Part shown: piece after piece, positions 1-7,408 of the stretch
How the letters are laid out: each line of letters starts with the position of its first letter
Numbering within the stretch: position 1 is the first letter of the stretch
Assembly (NCBI GenBank): GCA_937886325.1
Contig: CALABV010000002.1
Span: 1-52,468 of the forward strand
Direction of reading: 5' to 3'
DNA from: an uncultured Geobacter sp.
GTDB taxonomy: Bacteria > Desulfobacterota > Desulfuromonadia > Geobacterales > Geobacteraceae
Length of the DNA stretch: 52,468 bases
The notes under the pieces: model-generated
Seen by the model: the letters and a program-made list of their open reading frames with translations, nothing else
Told to the model about the DNA's origin: nothing
Database searches by the model: none
Made by a program: the position numbers and the translations under genes

Positions 1-18
1 TTCCTCCCCTTATCCCTA

Positions 19-1515
19 ATTTTCCGGAGCCGACGTGCTCCGGCCTCATTGAAGCGCTGTTTCCCGTTCCTCACTGCGCACCCTAATTTCATTTTCCGGA
101 GCCGACGTGCTCCGGCCTCATTGAAGCCGCCTGGGTGGGTGGATTGTTGGATAACTGATGCAATATTTTCCGGAGCCGACGTGCTCCGGCCTCATTGAAG
201 CAGTGTGCAAATCATTGCATCCTGGTAGCGCAACTCGATTTTCCGGAGCCGACGTGCTCCGGCCTCATTGAAGCCGGTCTTTGGGTCGACCGTGCTCCAT
301 CCTTCCGGCTATTTTCCGGAGCCGACGTGCTCCGGCCTCATTGAAGCGGCGCAAGGCGATACGCTAGGCCAAGTACAAGGGCTATTTTCCGGAGCCGACG
401 TGCTCCGGCCTCATTGAAGCAGGTCGTTGAAAATGGAGCGGATAGACCAGACGAACATTTTCCGGAGCCGACGTGCTCCGGCCTCATTGAAGCTGTGTGG
501 TCTTTGCGAACGGTACGCCGCTGCCGGTCTATTTTCCGGAGCCGACGTGCTCCGGCCTCATTGAAGCATTATTGCCCTGCGAATGACACCCTGTACGTCC
601 TGATTTTCCGGAGCCGACGTGCTCCGGCCTCATTGAAGCACATAATCATGCAAAACGATACACTAGCGTAATAAAGATTTTCCGGAGCCGACGTGCTCCG
701 GCCTCATTGAAGCGCTGCTTCGCTCCACCCATAGGGCATCCGATGCATCATTTTCCGGAGCCGACGTGCTCCGGCCTCATTGAAGCCGGAAGAACGGGAA
801 GCGGATCGCGTTCACACTATCCTATTTTCCGGAGCCGACGTGCTCCGGCCTCATTGAAGCGATATTCTTCATCTGATACAGGGGGAGTTACGGTATTTTC
901 CGGAGCCGACGTGCTCCGGCCTCATTGAAGCAAGAAGCGTGGGTATAATGTGTACGGGTTAGACAGATAATTTTCCGGAGCCGACGTGCTCCGGCCTCAT
1001 TGAAGCTACACGCAAGGAGTCGTAGTTTTCCCATCCTCGCTCATTTTCCGGAGCCGACGTGCTCCGGCCTCATTGAAGCGACATGCTGTGCGATTTCCCG
1101 TTCCGCGAGGTGCGCATTTTCCGGAGCCGACGTGCTCCGGCCTCATTGAAGCGACCCCTCTCTTGGCCGGAATGTGTCCAAGATAATCATTTTCCGGAGC
1201 CGACGTGCTCCGGCCTCATTGAAGCTGCCATTCCATGAGCTTAACGAAATATTCACCCGTCATTTTCCGGAGCCGACGTGCTCCGGCCTCATTGAAGCTC
1301 CCCTCCCCTTTCAGTCCTCGAAGGCTTCAACGCTATTTTCCGGAGCCGACGTGCTCCGGCCTCATTGAAGCTACTTTCCTTGATTTGTATCATCCTCATT
1401 CTCCTTATTTTCCGGAGCCGACGTGCTCCGGCCTCATTGAAGCTGACTTCCCTTCGGCTCCGCTCACCGACCGAGCATATTTTCCCGTCTCTTCAAGTTC
1501 CAGCATCATTGGAAA
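19..1515 (+). CRISPR. CRISPR array, 20 identical repeats plus a degenerate terminal repeat
   Basis: Twenty identical 37-bp repeats begin at 19, 91, 165, 238, 311, 384, 457, 531, 603, 677, 750, 824, 895, 970, 1043, 1116, 1189, 1262, 1335 and 1407. They are separated by unrelated spacers of 34-38 bp. Each repeat starts ATTTTCCGG, carries a perfect 7-bp stem (CCGGAGC/GCTCCGG, 6-nt loop) and ends in ATTGAAGC. A decayed copy at about 1479-1515 keeps ATTTTCC at its start and CATCATTGGAAAG at its end. Decay at the right end and the ATTGAARC-like 3' end both suggest plus-strand transcription from a leader beyond the left edge of the window. The repeat reminds me of type I-G (formerly I-U) repeats in Geobacter relatives, but that is recall. 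No cas gene is in the window, so the type is not proven. Positions 1-18 are a partial spacer or leader. Confidence 0.98.
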
Positions 1516-1584
1516 GTATTGCTTCACCTCCCCCTTTCCCCAGCCTGCTTCTTCGATACAATTACCGGAAAGGAGGAACCACCC

Positions 1585-1851
1585 ATGCCGTACATCCTGA
1601 AAGAAAGACGCGACGTACTCGATCCCGCAATAGAAGAACTCGTCGAAGCATTCAGCAAGCTGGACGCCGCCGATTTCGCCGGCAACCTGAATTATGTGGT
1701 CAGCAAGCTCCTGATACGCCTTTACCCCACGCCGAATTACCAGCGATTCAACGACATGGTCGGGGCACTGGAATGCTGCAAGATGGAGCTCTACCGGAAG
1801 AGAATCGCGCCCTACGAAGAAATGAAGGAACAGGAGAACGGACCCATCTGA
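1585..1851 (+). CDS. DUF6899-like small conserved protein
   Basis: This 88-residue protein starts MPYILKERRDVLDP and contains NLNYVVSKLLIRL, ALECCKMELYRKRIAPYEE and a C-terminal ENGPI. This pattern matches my memory of DUF6899, a family of unknown function found in bacteria and phages. The ATG at 1585 is chosen because AAGGAGG lies at 1570-1576, eight bases upstream. An in-frame upstream extension to 1519 overlaps sequence next to the CRISPR array and has no ribosome site. The gene starts 70 bp after the decayed CRISPR repeat. No signal peptide or membrane segment is visible. Confidence 0.85.
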   Translation: MPYILKERRDVLDPAIEELVEAFSKLDAADFAGNLNYVVSKLLIRLYPTPNYQRFNDMVGALECCKMELYRKRIAPYEEMKEQENGPI

Positions 1852-2013
1852 GCCGAAACCGGTTGTCGCCACACCGGGAGTGACCCTGTCGAAAGAAGAG
1901 GGAATTGCGCGGATTGTTACATACAATTCTCTACTCCTTCATACAAAACCCCTCCGTGATGTGGTATATCGGTACAGAAGAAATGCACCATCACTACGGA
2001 CACGGAGGGCACC

Positions 2014-2589
2014 ATGAAAGTCGTGGCATTCAACGGCAGCGCCCGCAGGAACGGCAATACGGCGATTCTCGTTAACCATGTATTCGAGGAACTGGAAAAG
2101 GAAGGAATCAAAACCGAACTGATTCAGCTGTCCGGGAAGCGGCTTCGCGGCTGCACCGCCTGCCTCGTCTGCCGTGAGCGGAAGGACGGTTTGTGCGCGC
2201 TCAAAGACGACCCGATCAACGAATGGATAGGCAAGATGCGGGAGGCGGACGGCATCATCCTGGCATCTCCAACCTATTTCGCGGATGTGACCGCGGAGAT
2301 GAAGGCCCTCATCGACCGGGCCGGATACGTGTCAAAAGCGAATGATGAGATGTTCCGGCGCAAGGTGGGCGCGGCGGTGGTGGCAGTGCGGCGAGGGGGC
2401 GCCATTCATGCCTTCGACACCATCAACCACTTCTTCCTGATCAGCCAGATGATCATTCCCGGCTCCTTTTACTGGAACGTGGGCATCGGCCGCCAGATAG
2501 GAGAGGTGGAGAACGACGAGGAAGGGATCAAAACCATGCGCACCCTGGGAGAGAATATGGCCTGGCTGCTGAAGAAGCTTCACGCGTAA
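2014..2589 (+). CDS. Flavodoxin-fold NAD(P)H-dependent oxidoreductase
   Basis: This 191-residue protein opens with MKVVAFNGSARRNGNTAIL, the phosphate-binding loop of the FMN-reductase/flavodoxin-fold family. LASPTYFADVTAEMKALIDR is the second FMN-contact segment typical of iron-sulfur-flavoprotein-like reductases. A cysteine group at GCTACLVCRERKDGLC (about residues 47-62) resembles the region that carries a cluster in iron-sulfur flavoproteins, so an Fe-S cluster is possible. It would be a cytoplasmic FMN protein that transfers electrons from NAD(P)H to an unknown acceptor. It is monocistronic and followed by a strong hairpin. Confidence 0.85.
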   Translation: MKVVAFNGSARRNGNTAILVNHVFEELEKEGIKTELIQLSGKRLRGCTACLVCRERKDGLCALKDDPINEWIGKMREADGIILASPTYFADVTAEMKALIDRAGYVSKANDEMFRRKVGAAVVAVRRGGAIHAFDTINHFFLISQMIIPGSFYWNVGIGRQIGEVENDEEGIKTMRTLGENMAWLLKKLHA

Positions 2590-2597
2590 CCCTCCAC

Positions 2598-2641
2598 GCG
2601 CCGGAGGGAAAGCCCTGTCTCTTCCCTCTTTCCTCCGGCGC
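2598..2641 (+). terminator. Hairpin after the flavodoxin-fold gene
   Basis: Arms GCGCCGGAGG (2598-2607) and CCTCCGGCGC (2632-2641) pair perfectly, and pairing extends inward with one bulge. It sits 9 bp after the stop codon. No T-tract follows, so it may stabilise the 3' end or act with Rho rather than being a classical intrinsic terminator. Confidence 0.45.
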
Positions 2642-2711
2642 CCCGCTCCTTCCCCAATCTCCCGCAATACCCGCATTCACATTAAATTTTACATATCTTG
2701 CGCCCCCGCCG

Positions 2712-2740
2712 TTGCCTGATGAGGGGAATCCGTTTATACT
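2712..2740 (+). promoter_or_regulatory. Predicted sigma70 promoter of the rhodanese-YceI gene
   Basis: A TTGCCT -35 box (2712-2717) and a TATACT -10 box (2735-2740) are 17 bp apart, about 70 bp upstream of the ATG at 2813. Both boxes are close to consensus. Confidence 0.55.
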
Positions 2741-2812
2741 TTACGCACAATACATTGGAGCGATATCTCCCTTTGTATCCACGTGAAATTATACACATGC
2801 GAGGAAACCGTC

Positions 2813-3718
2813 ATGAATAGTCAAATAACCTGCAAGGAACTGTTCCAGTGGATGTCCGAGGAAAAGGATTTCACCATAATCGATGTCCTTCCTCCTGAAT
2901 ATTTCGGTTCCCGGCACATTCCGGGCGCGGCGAATGCCTGCGTCTACGAAATGACCTTTCTCGATGCGATACGGGAAATCACAACAGACAAGAAGCGCTG
3001 CATCGTCGTATACGACTCAAGCAACCGCTCAAGGGCATCCGCGTGCGCCGCGGGAAAGCTCACCGCCGCCGGTTTCAGGGAGGTCTTCGAACTTACGGGA
3101 GGGATAGAGGAATGGGAAGGATCCGGCTATCCGGTGGATGTGCTGGGTCCCGACATGGACGAGGAACCCGCGCTGACCGACGGAGTCCACCCCGTCGATT
3201 GCGGGAACAGCAGGATGGAATGGACCGGGAGAAATATCTGTAAAAAGCACTGGGGCGCCATCGACATCTCGGGCGGAGAAATTGTCGTCAAGAACGGAAT
3301 GGTCGTCGGCGGCTTTGTAACAATGGACATGCGGAGCATCAGGGACAGCGATCTGGCAGACGAGGCATTGAACGGCCTTTTAATCCGCCATCTCATGTCC
3401 GATGACTTCTTCGACGTGGAAAACCATCCCACCGCGTCCTTCGAGATCAACCAGTGCGGGTTTGACAAAGGAGCCACTCCCGGCACGCCGAATTACCTCG
3501 TGAAAGGGATGCTGACCATCAAAGGGACGGCAAAGGAGGTTACCATCCAGGCCATCATCGCGCCCGGAGAAAACGCCGGCATCCAGGCGCAGACATGTTT
3601 CAGCATCGACAGGACGGAATGGAACATCGCCTATGGGTCGGGAAAGCTTTTCGAGAAGTTGGGCATGCACCTGGTGAACGACATGATTTCCCTTGAACTG
3701 TTTATTTCCGCACGGTAA
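2813..3718 (+). CDS. Rhodanese-like domain fused to YceI domain
   Basis: This 301-residue protein starts at the ATG preceded by GAGGA (2801-2805). A GTG at 2783 is in frame but lacks a ribosome site. Residues about 5-108 form a rhodanese fold: TIIDVLPPEYFGSRHIPGA is the first CDC25-like motif and ELTGGIEEWEGSGYP closes it. The catalytic loop reads YDSSNRSR, with Asp68 where the sulfur-carrying cysteine is expected, so sulfurtransferase activity is unlikely. Residues about 150-300 are a YceI-like lipid/isoprenoid-binding beta-barrel (WGAIDISGGEIVVKNGMV, MLTIKGTAKEVTI, IDRTEWNI). No signal peptide is seen, so unlike classic periplasmic YceI this protein appears cytoplasmic. The substrate is unknown. 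Confidence 0.88.
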   Translation: MNSQITCKELFQWMSEEKDFTIIDVLPPEYFGSRHIPGAANACVYEMTFLDAIREITTDKKRCIVVYDSSNRSRASACAAGKLTAAGFREVFELTGGIEEWEGSGYPVDVLGPDMDEEPALTDGVHPVDCGNSRMEWTGRNICKKHWGAIDISGGEIVVKNGMVVGGFVTMDMRSIRDSDLADEALNGLLIRHLMSDDFFDVENHPTASFEINQCGFDKGATPGTPNYLVKGMLTIKGTAKEVTIQAIIAPGENAGIQAQTCFSIDRTEWNIAYGSGKLFEKLGMHLVNDMISLELFISAR

Positions 3719-3744
3719 TCCGACCACCATGATGCCTGCGCCGA

Positions 3745-3760
3745 GGCCCCTGACGGGGCC
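3745..3760 (+). terminator. Short terminator-like hairpin after rhodanese-YceI
   Basis: GGCCCC (3745-3750), loop TGAC, GGGGCC (3755-3760), then ATTTCTAT. The stem is GC-rich, it sits 27 bp after the stop, and the T-tract is weak. Confidence 0.5.
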
Positions 3761-3795
3761 ATTTCTATGTGAGTTCCGTGGACGGAAAAGGTCAT

Positions 3796-3844
3796 CAAAA
3801 AAAAGCCCCAAGGAGAGAGGGAAGGACTCTTGTGACCTTGGGGG
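3796..3844 (-). terminator. Intrinsic terminator on the minus strand, possible small RNA
   Basis: Arms GCCCCAAGG (3805-3813) and CCTTGGGG (3836-3843) pair perfectly. Read on the minus strand they are followed by eight T (A-run 3797-3804). No protein gene on the minus strand reads into it. The very AT-rich stretch just upstream on that strand holds a weak promoter-like pair (TTGCTT with TATAAA at 3867-3862), so a short transcript of roughly 60 nt is possible. It could also simply block antisense transcription. Confidence 0.45.
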
Positions 3845-4149
3845 AGATATGGAGAATTTTATTTATAATAAATATTATAGTTTTGAAAGCAATATTTTTT
3901 ATTTTTGGTAATTTTTTATCTTTCTGATGACATTTATTGCTCCAGCCCCCGTAGAGGTGAGGTCACATGGCACTAAAAATTGGCGGAAAGCCTGTTTTCC
4001 ATTGAATTAACTTTACAAAAATTTTACCCTGTCGTAACACTTTCCAGCGCCCGAAGCTTTCCGTGTCGGGATGCGGTCGCGACCGGCCGCCATCCACCGG
4101 CATACAATGCAGGAATAAATTGGGGTTGCTTGCAGGAGTTCATTCCGAC
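3845..4149. other. AT-rich intergenic stretch with no recognisable gene
   Basis: The stretch from about 3845 to 4030 is far richer in A+T than the surrounding sequence, with runs such as TATTTTTTATTTTTGG. I see no credible reading frame. It probably carries the promoter of the HPt/HD-GYP pair downstream and perhaps one for the minus-strand transcript that ends at 3796. Confidence 0.4.
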
Positions 4150-4518
4150 ATGACTTGTTCCGTGAAGAACGATACCGATTCCCCGGTGAAGGTTTTCAAC
4201 CGTTCCGCTCTCCTTGCTCGAATCGGGGGGAACGAGGAGATGATCCCCCGATTCATCGATATGTTCCTGGAGTCGGTTGAAGAGTGCCTTTCGAAACTGG
4301 AACGGGCCGTCTCGGCCGATGACTTTGATGTCGTTACAACAGTCGCGCACACATTGAAAGGTGTTTCCGGAAATATAGGAGCGGACAGGATGCATGGGGT
4401 GGCCATTGAAATGGGGAACTGCGCATCCAATGGCGATGGAAAGGGTATCCGCTCCGCTCTTGCGGAACTGCGTGATGAATATGCGCTTTTCAAGACAACT
4501 ACGTGCGCCGTCCCGTAA
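4150..4518 (+). CDS. Histidine phosphotransfer (HPt) protein
   Basis: This 122-residue protein is a single HPt domain. His67 in TVAHTLKGVSGNIGA is the phospho-acceptor, in the standard AHxLKGxxxxxGA motif. The ATG at 4150 is preferred: AGGAG lies at 4134-4138 and the upstream in-frame residues have no domain character. It would shuttle phosphate between receiver domains. Only 30 bp separate it from the HD-GYP response regulator, so the two are likely co-transcribed and the downstream receiver is the probable partner. It contains no kinase domain, so the phosphate must come from a hybrid kinase encoded elsewhere, such as those at 17-22 kb. Confidence 0.88.
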   Translation: MTCSVKNDTDSPVKVFNRSALLARIGGNEEMIPRFIDMFLESVEECLSKLERAVSADDFDVVTTVAHTLKGVSGNIGADRMHGVAIEMGNCASNGDGKGIRSALAELRDEYALFKTTTCAVP

Positions 4519-4548
4519 CGCCCATAAACGACAGGGAGTAACAGTGCG

Positions 4549-5685
4549 ATGAAGGATACTCTTGCCATCCTGGCGGTGGACGATATCGAAATGAACCTCA
4601 TGATGATCCGGCACATGCTGGACAGCCTGGGAGATGTGGAATTCCTGGAAGCCCGCAATGGCCGGGAAGCCTTGGATGTCCTTGAAAAAAGACATGATGT
4701 GGACGTGGTTCTCCTGGATCTGGAAATGCCGGTCATGAACGGTTTCGAAACGCTGGAACGGATAAAGAGTTCCGATGCGTTTCGTGACATCCCCGTCATC
4801 GTCCTCACGGCCGAGGCATCGGAGGTTACGCGAACCCTTTCCATGGGCGCCAACGATTTCGTGGCAAAACCCTATAATCCCGAAGAAGTGAAAATGCGCG
4901 TGCTGAACCATGCCCGCGTAAAAAAGCTGGGCGAACTCACACGCGACATGAATGTCATCCTGGAAGCCGAGGTAGTCAAGAAAACCGCTGCTCTCCAGAA
5001 AGCGCTGGACTTTTCCCGCAAGGCGGAATTCGAAATCTCACTCCGACTGGGTCGCGCCGCGGAATTCCGCGACATGGAAACCGGCATGCATATCCGTCGC
5101 ATCAGTGAGTTGTCCAAGGCCCTGGCCCTGCTCGCCGGGATCTCGCAGGAAGACAGCGATATTTTGCGGCACGCGGCGCCTCTGCACGATGTGGGGAAGA
5201 TCGGGATCCCGGATCGTGTCCTCCTCAAGCCCGGAAAACTGGATGACCCTGAATTGCAGGTTATGAGAACACACACATCTATCGGCGCCACCATTCTCTC
5301 CGAAGCCGACGAATTCCCGGTCATTACGGCCGGCCGGATTGTCGCCCTCCAGCACCATGAAAAATGGGACGGAAGCGGCTATCCCCTCGGTCTGTCCGGG
5401 ACCGACATCCACATCTTCGGCCGCATCGTCATGATTGCGGACATCTTCGATGCCTTGATCTCCGAGCGTCCCTACAAGAAGGCCTTCTCTCTCGAAAAAG
5501 CCATTGAAATCATGAAGGAAGGGAAAGGCAAGTTTTTCGATCCCACCCTGCTGGAACTCTTCCTCGACAACCTCGACGTCTTCCTGAGGATCATGGATGA
5601 GTTCAAGGACAAGAATGAACCAGCCGATTCTGAAAGAAGCGAATTCCCGGCACCTCACTACCTCAACGAATTTCCCGCGGCCTGA
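4549..5685 (+). CDS. Response regulator with HD-GYP domain (c-di-GMP phosphodiesterase)
   Basis: This 378-residue protein has a receiver at residues 5-122, with Asp10/Asp11, phospho-acceptor Asp57 (VLLDLEMP), Thr87 and Lys107. A coiled linker at 125-160 leads to an HD-GYP domain at 162-355. Metal and catalytic motifs are intact: RHAAPLHDVGKIGIPD with His213-Asp214, and HHEKWDGSGYP at 269-279. The family hydrolyses cyclic di-GMP, and the layout is that of RpfG. Phosphorylation via the upstream HPt protein probably controls it, lowering c-di-GMP and so affecting motility or biofilm behaviour. The C-terminal 25 residues are not conserved-looking. Confidence 0.93.
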   Translation: MKDTLAILAVDDIEMNLMMIRHMLDSLGDVEFLEARNGREALDVLEKRHDVDVVLLDLEMPVMNGFETLERIKSSDAFRDIPVIVLTAEASEVTRTLSMGANDFVAKPYNPEEVKMRVLNHARVKKLGELTRDMNVILEAEVVKKTAALQKALDFSRKAEFEISLRLGRAAEFRDMETGMHIRRISELSKALALLAGISQEDSDILRHAAPLHDVGKIGIPDRVLLKPGKLDDPELQVMRTHTSIGATILSEADEFPVITAGRIVALQHHEKWDGSGYPLGLSGTDIHIFGRIVMIADIFDALISERPYKKAFSLEKAIEIMKEGKGKFFDPTLLELFLDNLDVFLRIMDEFKDKNEPADSERSEFPAPHYLNEFPAA

Positions 5686-5699
5686 AGGCTAACAATAAA

Positions 5700-5893
5700 C
5701 CTGAAAACGGCAGTTGGAGTTGTCTGAAGAGAACGACTTCGGCCTGATTCGTTACTGCTCCCGGCGAAATGGAGCGTCACCGGCCGATGGTGTCCGAACC
5801 CGCAGGGTGAGTTCATCGGCTGTAGCGAAATGAGCCTGGAGCAGCAGAAGAAGGGCATTCGGAGTGAACGAAGGATGACTCCGACTGCCGAAT
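5700..5893. repeat. Intergenic repeat family A, long copy (MITE-like)
   Basis: Terminal arms GGCAGTTGGAGTTGTC (5709-5724) and GGATGACTCCGACTGCC (5873-5889) are imperfect inverted repeats about 150 bp apart. The short copy at 8738-8783 has the same arms separated by only 12 bp. Flanks are shared too: CCTGAAAA before the left arm and GAAT after the right arm. The interior has no credible gene. It resembles a non-autonomous miniature element with long and short forms. Confidence 0.75.
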
Positions 5894-6053
5894 AGAGGAT
5901 TAAAAGTGAAAAGGTATCATCGGTTTCTCGACGGGTGGCACGCAACCCGGAGGGGACGCTTTTTCCCGCAATAAGAATAATCCTTCGCCCACCCTACCCT
6001 CCCCGGAAACACATCCAATCCTCCATCACCGCATAGCGCCGTAAAATTTTATA

Positions 6054-6081
6054 TTGACTCGATATAATTCTCGTATATACA
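6054..6081 (+). promoter_or_regulatory. Predicted promoter of the gasdermin transcript
   Basis: TTGACT (6054-6059) and TATACA (6076-6081) are 16 bp apart in an AT-rich patch. The repeated CTCGATATA/CTCGTATATAC sequence around the -10 box could be an operator. It predicts an untranslated leader of about 285 nt before the gasdermin ATG. Confidence 0.5.
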
Positions 6082-6087
6082 TTTATC

Positions 6088-6373
6088 ATGATTCATTTTC
6101 ATCCACCCCTATTCGTGCGGAAAAACGTGTCGTATATCGGCATGCCGCAACAGACGACGCCGCGCGTAACCGATTGAATCGTTTCGACCACTGGGCCTCC
6201 TCGCCCTTTTTTGGCTTTCCCGCACCATCCTGACAACAGCAAACCGAAATTCTTCACACGGGCAGGAGACACGCACGTTCCATGCCTCTCGATGAACACG
6301 CAGGTACGACGGCTATTCCTCCCCGGGACACTGTCTTGCCGGGGAGCGAAACCATGCTACAGGGAGGTACGAC
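6088..6373 (+). other. Long 5' leader of the gasdermin gene with hairpins
   Basis: There is no convincing gene here. A 29-codon frame starting at 6088 lacks a ribosome site. GGGC-CTCCTC-GCCC followed by six T (6193-6212) is a weak terminator-like structure. A second hairpin, TCCCCGG/CCGGGGA (6320-6345), ends 15 bp before the gasdermin ribosome site. The leader could attenuate expression of a toxic product, which is inference. Confidence 0.4.
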
Positions 6374-7174
6374 ATGTGGTGCAAAGATCCGTTTCTCGTC
6401 TATCTGAAGCAATTCGGATACAACGCAATCCGCCTGCCCAAAGCGGATGTCAGACCGTTACAGCTCCTGGCCAAGGACGGAAAAGAATTCAACCGCCTGG
6501 GAGAGATACACAATCTGCTGGTGGCGGGGAATTCCGTTTCACTGCCGAAACTCCTTGAAAACATCCCGACAGCGAGCATTTCCGGACAGAGGACGGGTGA
6601 TTTGAGCCTCGGCATCGGACTGTCCATCCTCGGCAATATCATCGGGGCCATGGGGGGATCGAAGCTGGGATTGGACACAAAGTATCAGCACGCGAAAAGC
6701 GTTTCCTTTGAATTCCAGAATGTACTCGAGGACAGCGTTGAGATTGTCGAACTGGACAAGTACCTGGGCGACGCGGACGTCAACCCTTTCAGCAGGTATG
6801 TCGCTGAACTCCTGGAAGCAGACGACTTGTTCGTAACAACAGCCACGATCAAAAGCACGAAGTTCACGGTTGAAGCCAGGAAATCCGACGGCAATTCACT
6901 TGAACTGACGATCCCTGAAATTCAGGAAGTCGTAGGGGGTAATGTCAAGGTTTCCGGTTCCTCGTCCGTTTCGTCCAAGATCAGTTACGAATCTCCCATA
7001 CCGCTGGTGTTCGGATTTCAGGCTGTACGCCTCTACTATGAGGACGGATCCTACACGGTGCTGGAACCCGTGGCTGCCGGCGCCGCCGCGATGAAGGCCC
7101 TCGACAACGCGCCGTCGGACGGGGCATCACGCCTCATGACGGACGGTCCGTTTGTCAGTTTGTGCGGCATGTAA
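6374..7174 (+). CDS. Bacterial gasdermin (pore-forming death effector)
   Basis: This 266-residue protein has the length of bacterial gasdermins. Its start matches my memory of that family: a cysteine close to the N-terminus (Cys3), then FLVYLKQFGYNAIRLPKADV and RPLQLL. A glycine-rich hydrophobic stretch (GLSILGNIIGAMGG, 82-95) and alternating polar/apolar strands follow. In studied members the N-proximal cysteine is palmitoylated, and a C-terminal peptide of about 20 residues holds the protein inactive until a protease removes it, after which the main body forms large membrane pores. Here the C-terminal tail offers Lys241 and Arg253 (GASR-LMTD) as cut sites. The ATG at 6374 has AGGGAGG at 6361-6367. 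A caspase-like C11 protease lies 235 bp downstream on the same strand, matching known gasdermin-protease operons. The family call rests on pattern recall without an alignment. Confidence 0.85.
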   Translation: MWCKDPFLVYLKQFGYNAIRLPKADVRPLQLLAKDGKEFNRLGEIHNLLVAGNSVSLPKLLENIPTASISGQRTGDLSLGIGLSILGNIIGAMGGSKLGLDTKYQHAKSVSFEFQNVLEDSVEIVELDKYLGDADVNPFSRYVAELLEADDLFVTTATIKSTKFTVEARKSDGNSLELTIPEIQEVVGGNVKVSGSSSVSSKISYESPIPLVFGFQAVRLYYEDGSYTVLEPVAAGAAAMKALDNAPSDGASRLMTDGPFVSLCGM

Positions 7175-7199
7175 CATGTAACCGGCGAGGATATCATCA

Positions 7200-7370
7200 T
7201 TGGATACTGGACGTTTGTCATCGAAATCGATCAGCGCCGGCGCATCTGCATCGTCAGATCCCTCCATGCTGGGAGGATACGGGGGCTCCTCTGGTCCGCC
7301 TGCCCGCTCGGGTCCCTGGGACCCTGACGAATGGAATTCGATGGGAGGAAGACATTCAACCAGCGTCTGA
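7200..7370 (+). CDS. Possible 56-residue Gly/Ser/Pro-rich protein between gasdermin and protease
   Basis: An open frame begins at TTG 7200, with GCGAGG (7185-7190) nine bases upstream, and ends at TGA 7368. The product starts with a short polar segment, then a low-complexity part (GASASSDPSMLGGYGGSSGP) and an acidic/aromatic patch (PWDPDEWNSMGG). It has no recognisable domain and looks disordered. It fills most of the 234-bp gap in the gasdermin-C11 pair. Third-position GC is only about half, lower than in the neighbours, which fits recent transfer or chance. It could be a small partner, inhibitor or protease substrate, or not a gene at all. Confidence 0.3.
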   Translation: MDTGRLSSKSISAGASASSDPSMLGGYGGSSGPPARSGPWDPDEWNSMGGRHSTSV

Positions 7371-7408
7371 CACTGCCCTGAAGCGTGCGGTGACAAAAGG
7401 AGAAAGAA

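Noticed and set aside
414..1600. Several open frames across the CRISPR array encoding repeated FPEPTCSGLIEA or IFRSRRAPASLK
   Set aside because: They are translations of the CRISPR repeats and spacers.
4024..4911. 295-residue minus-strand frame opposite the HPt and HD-GYP genes
   Set aside because: It is an antisense shadow of two well-supported genes, with no family resemblance.
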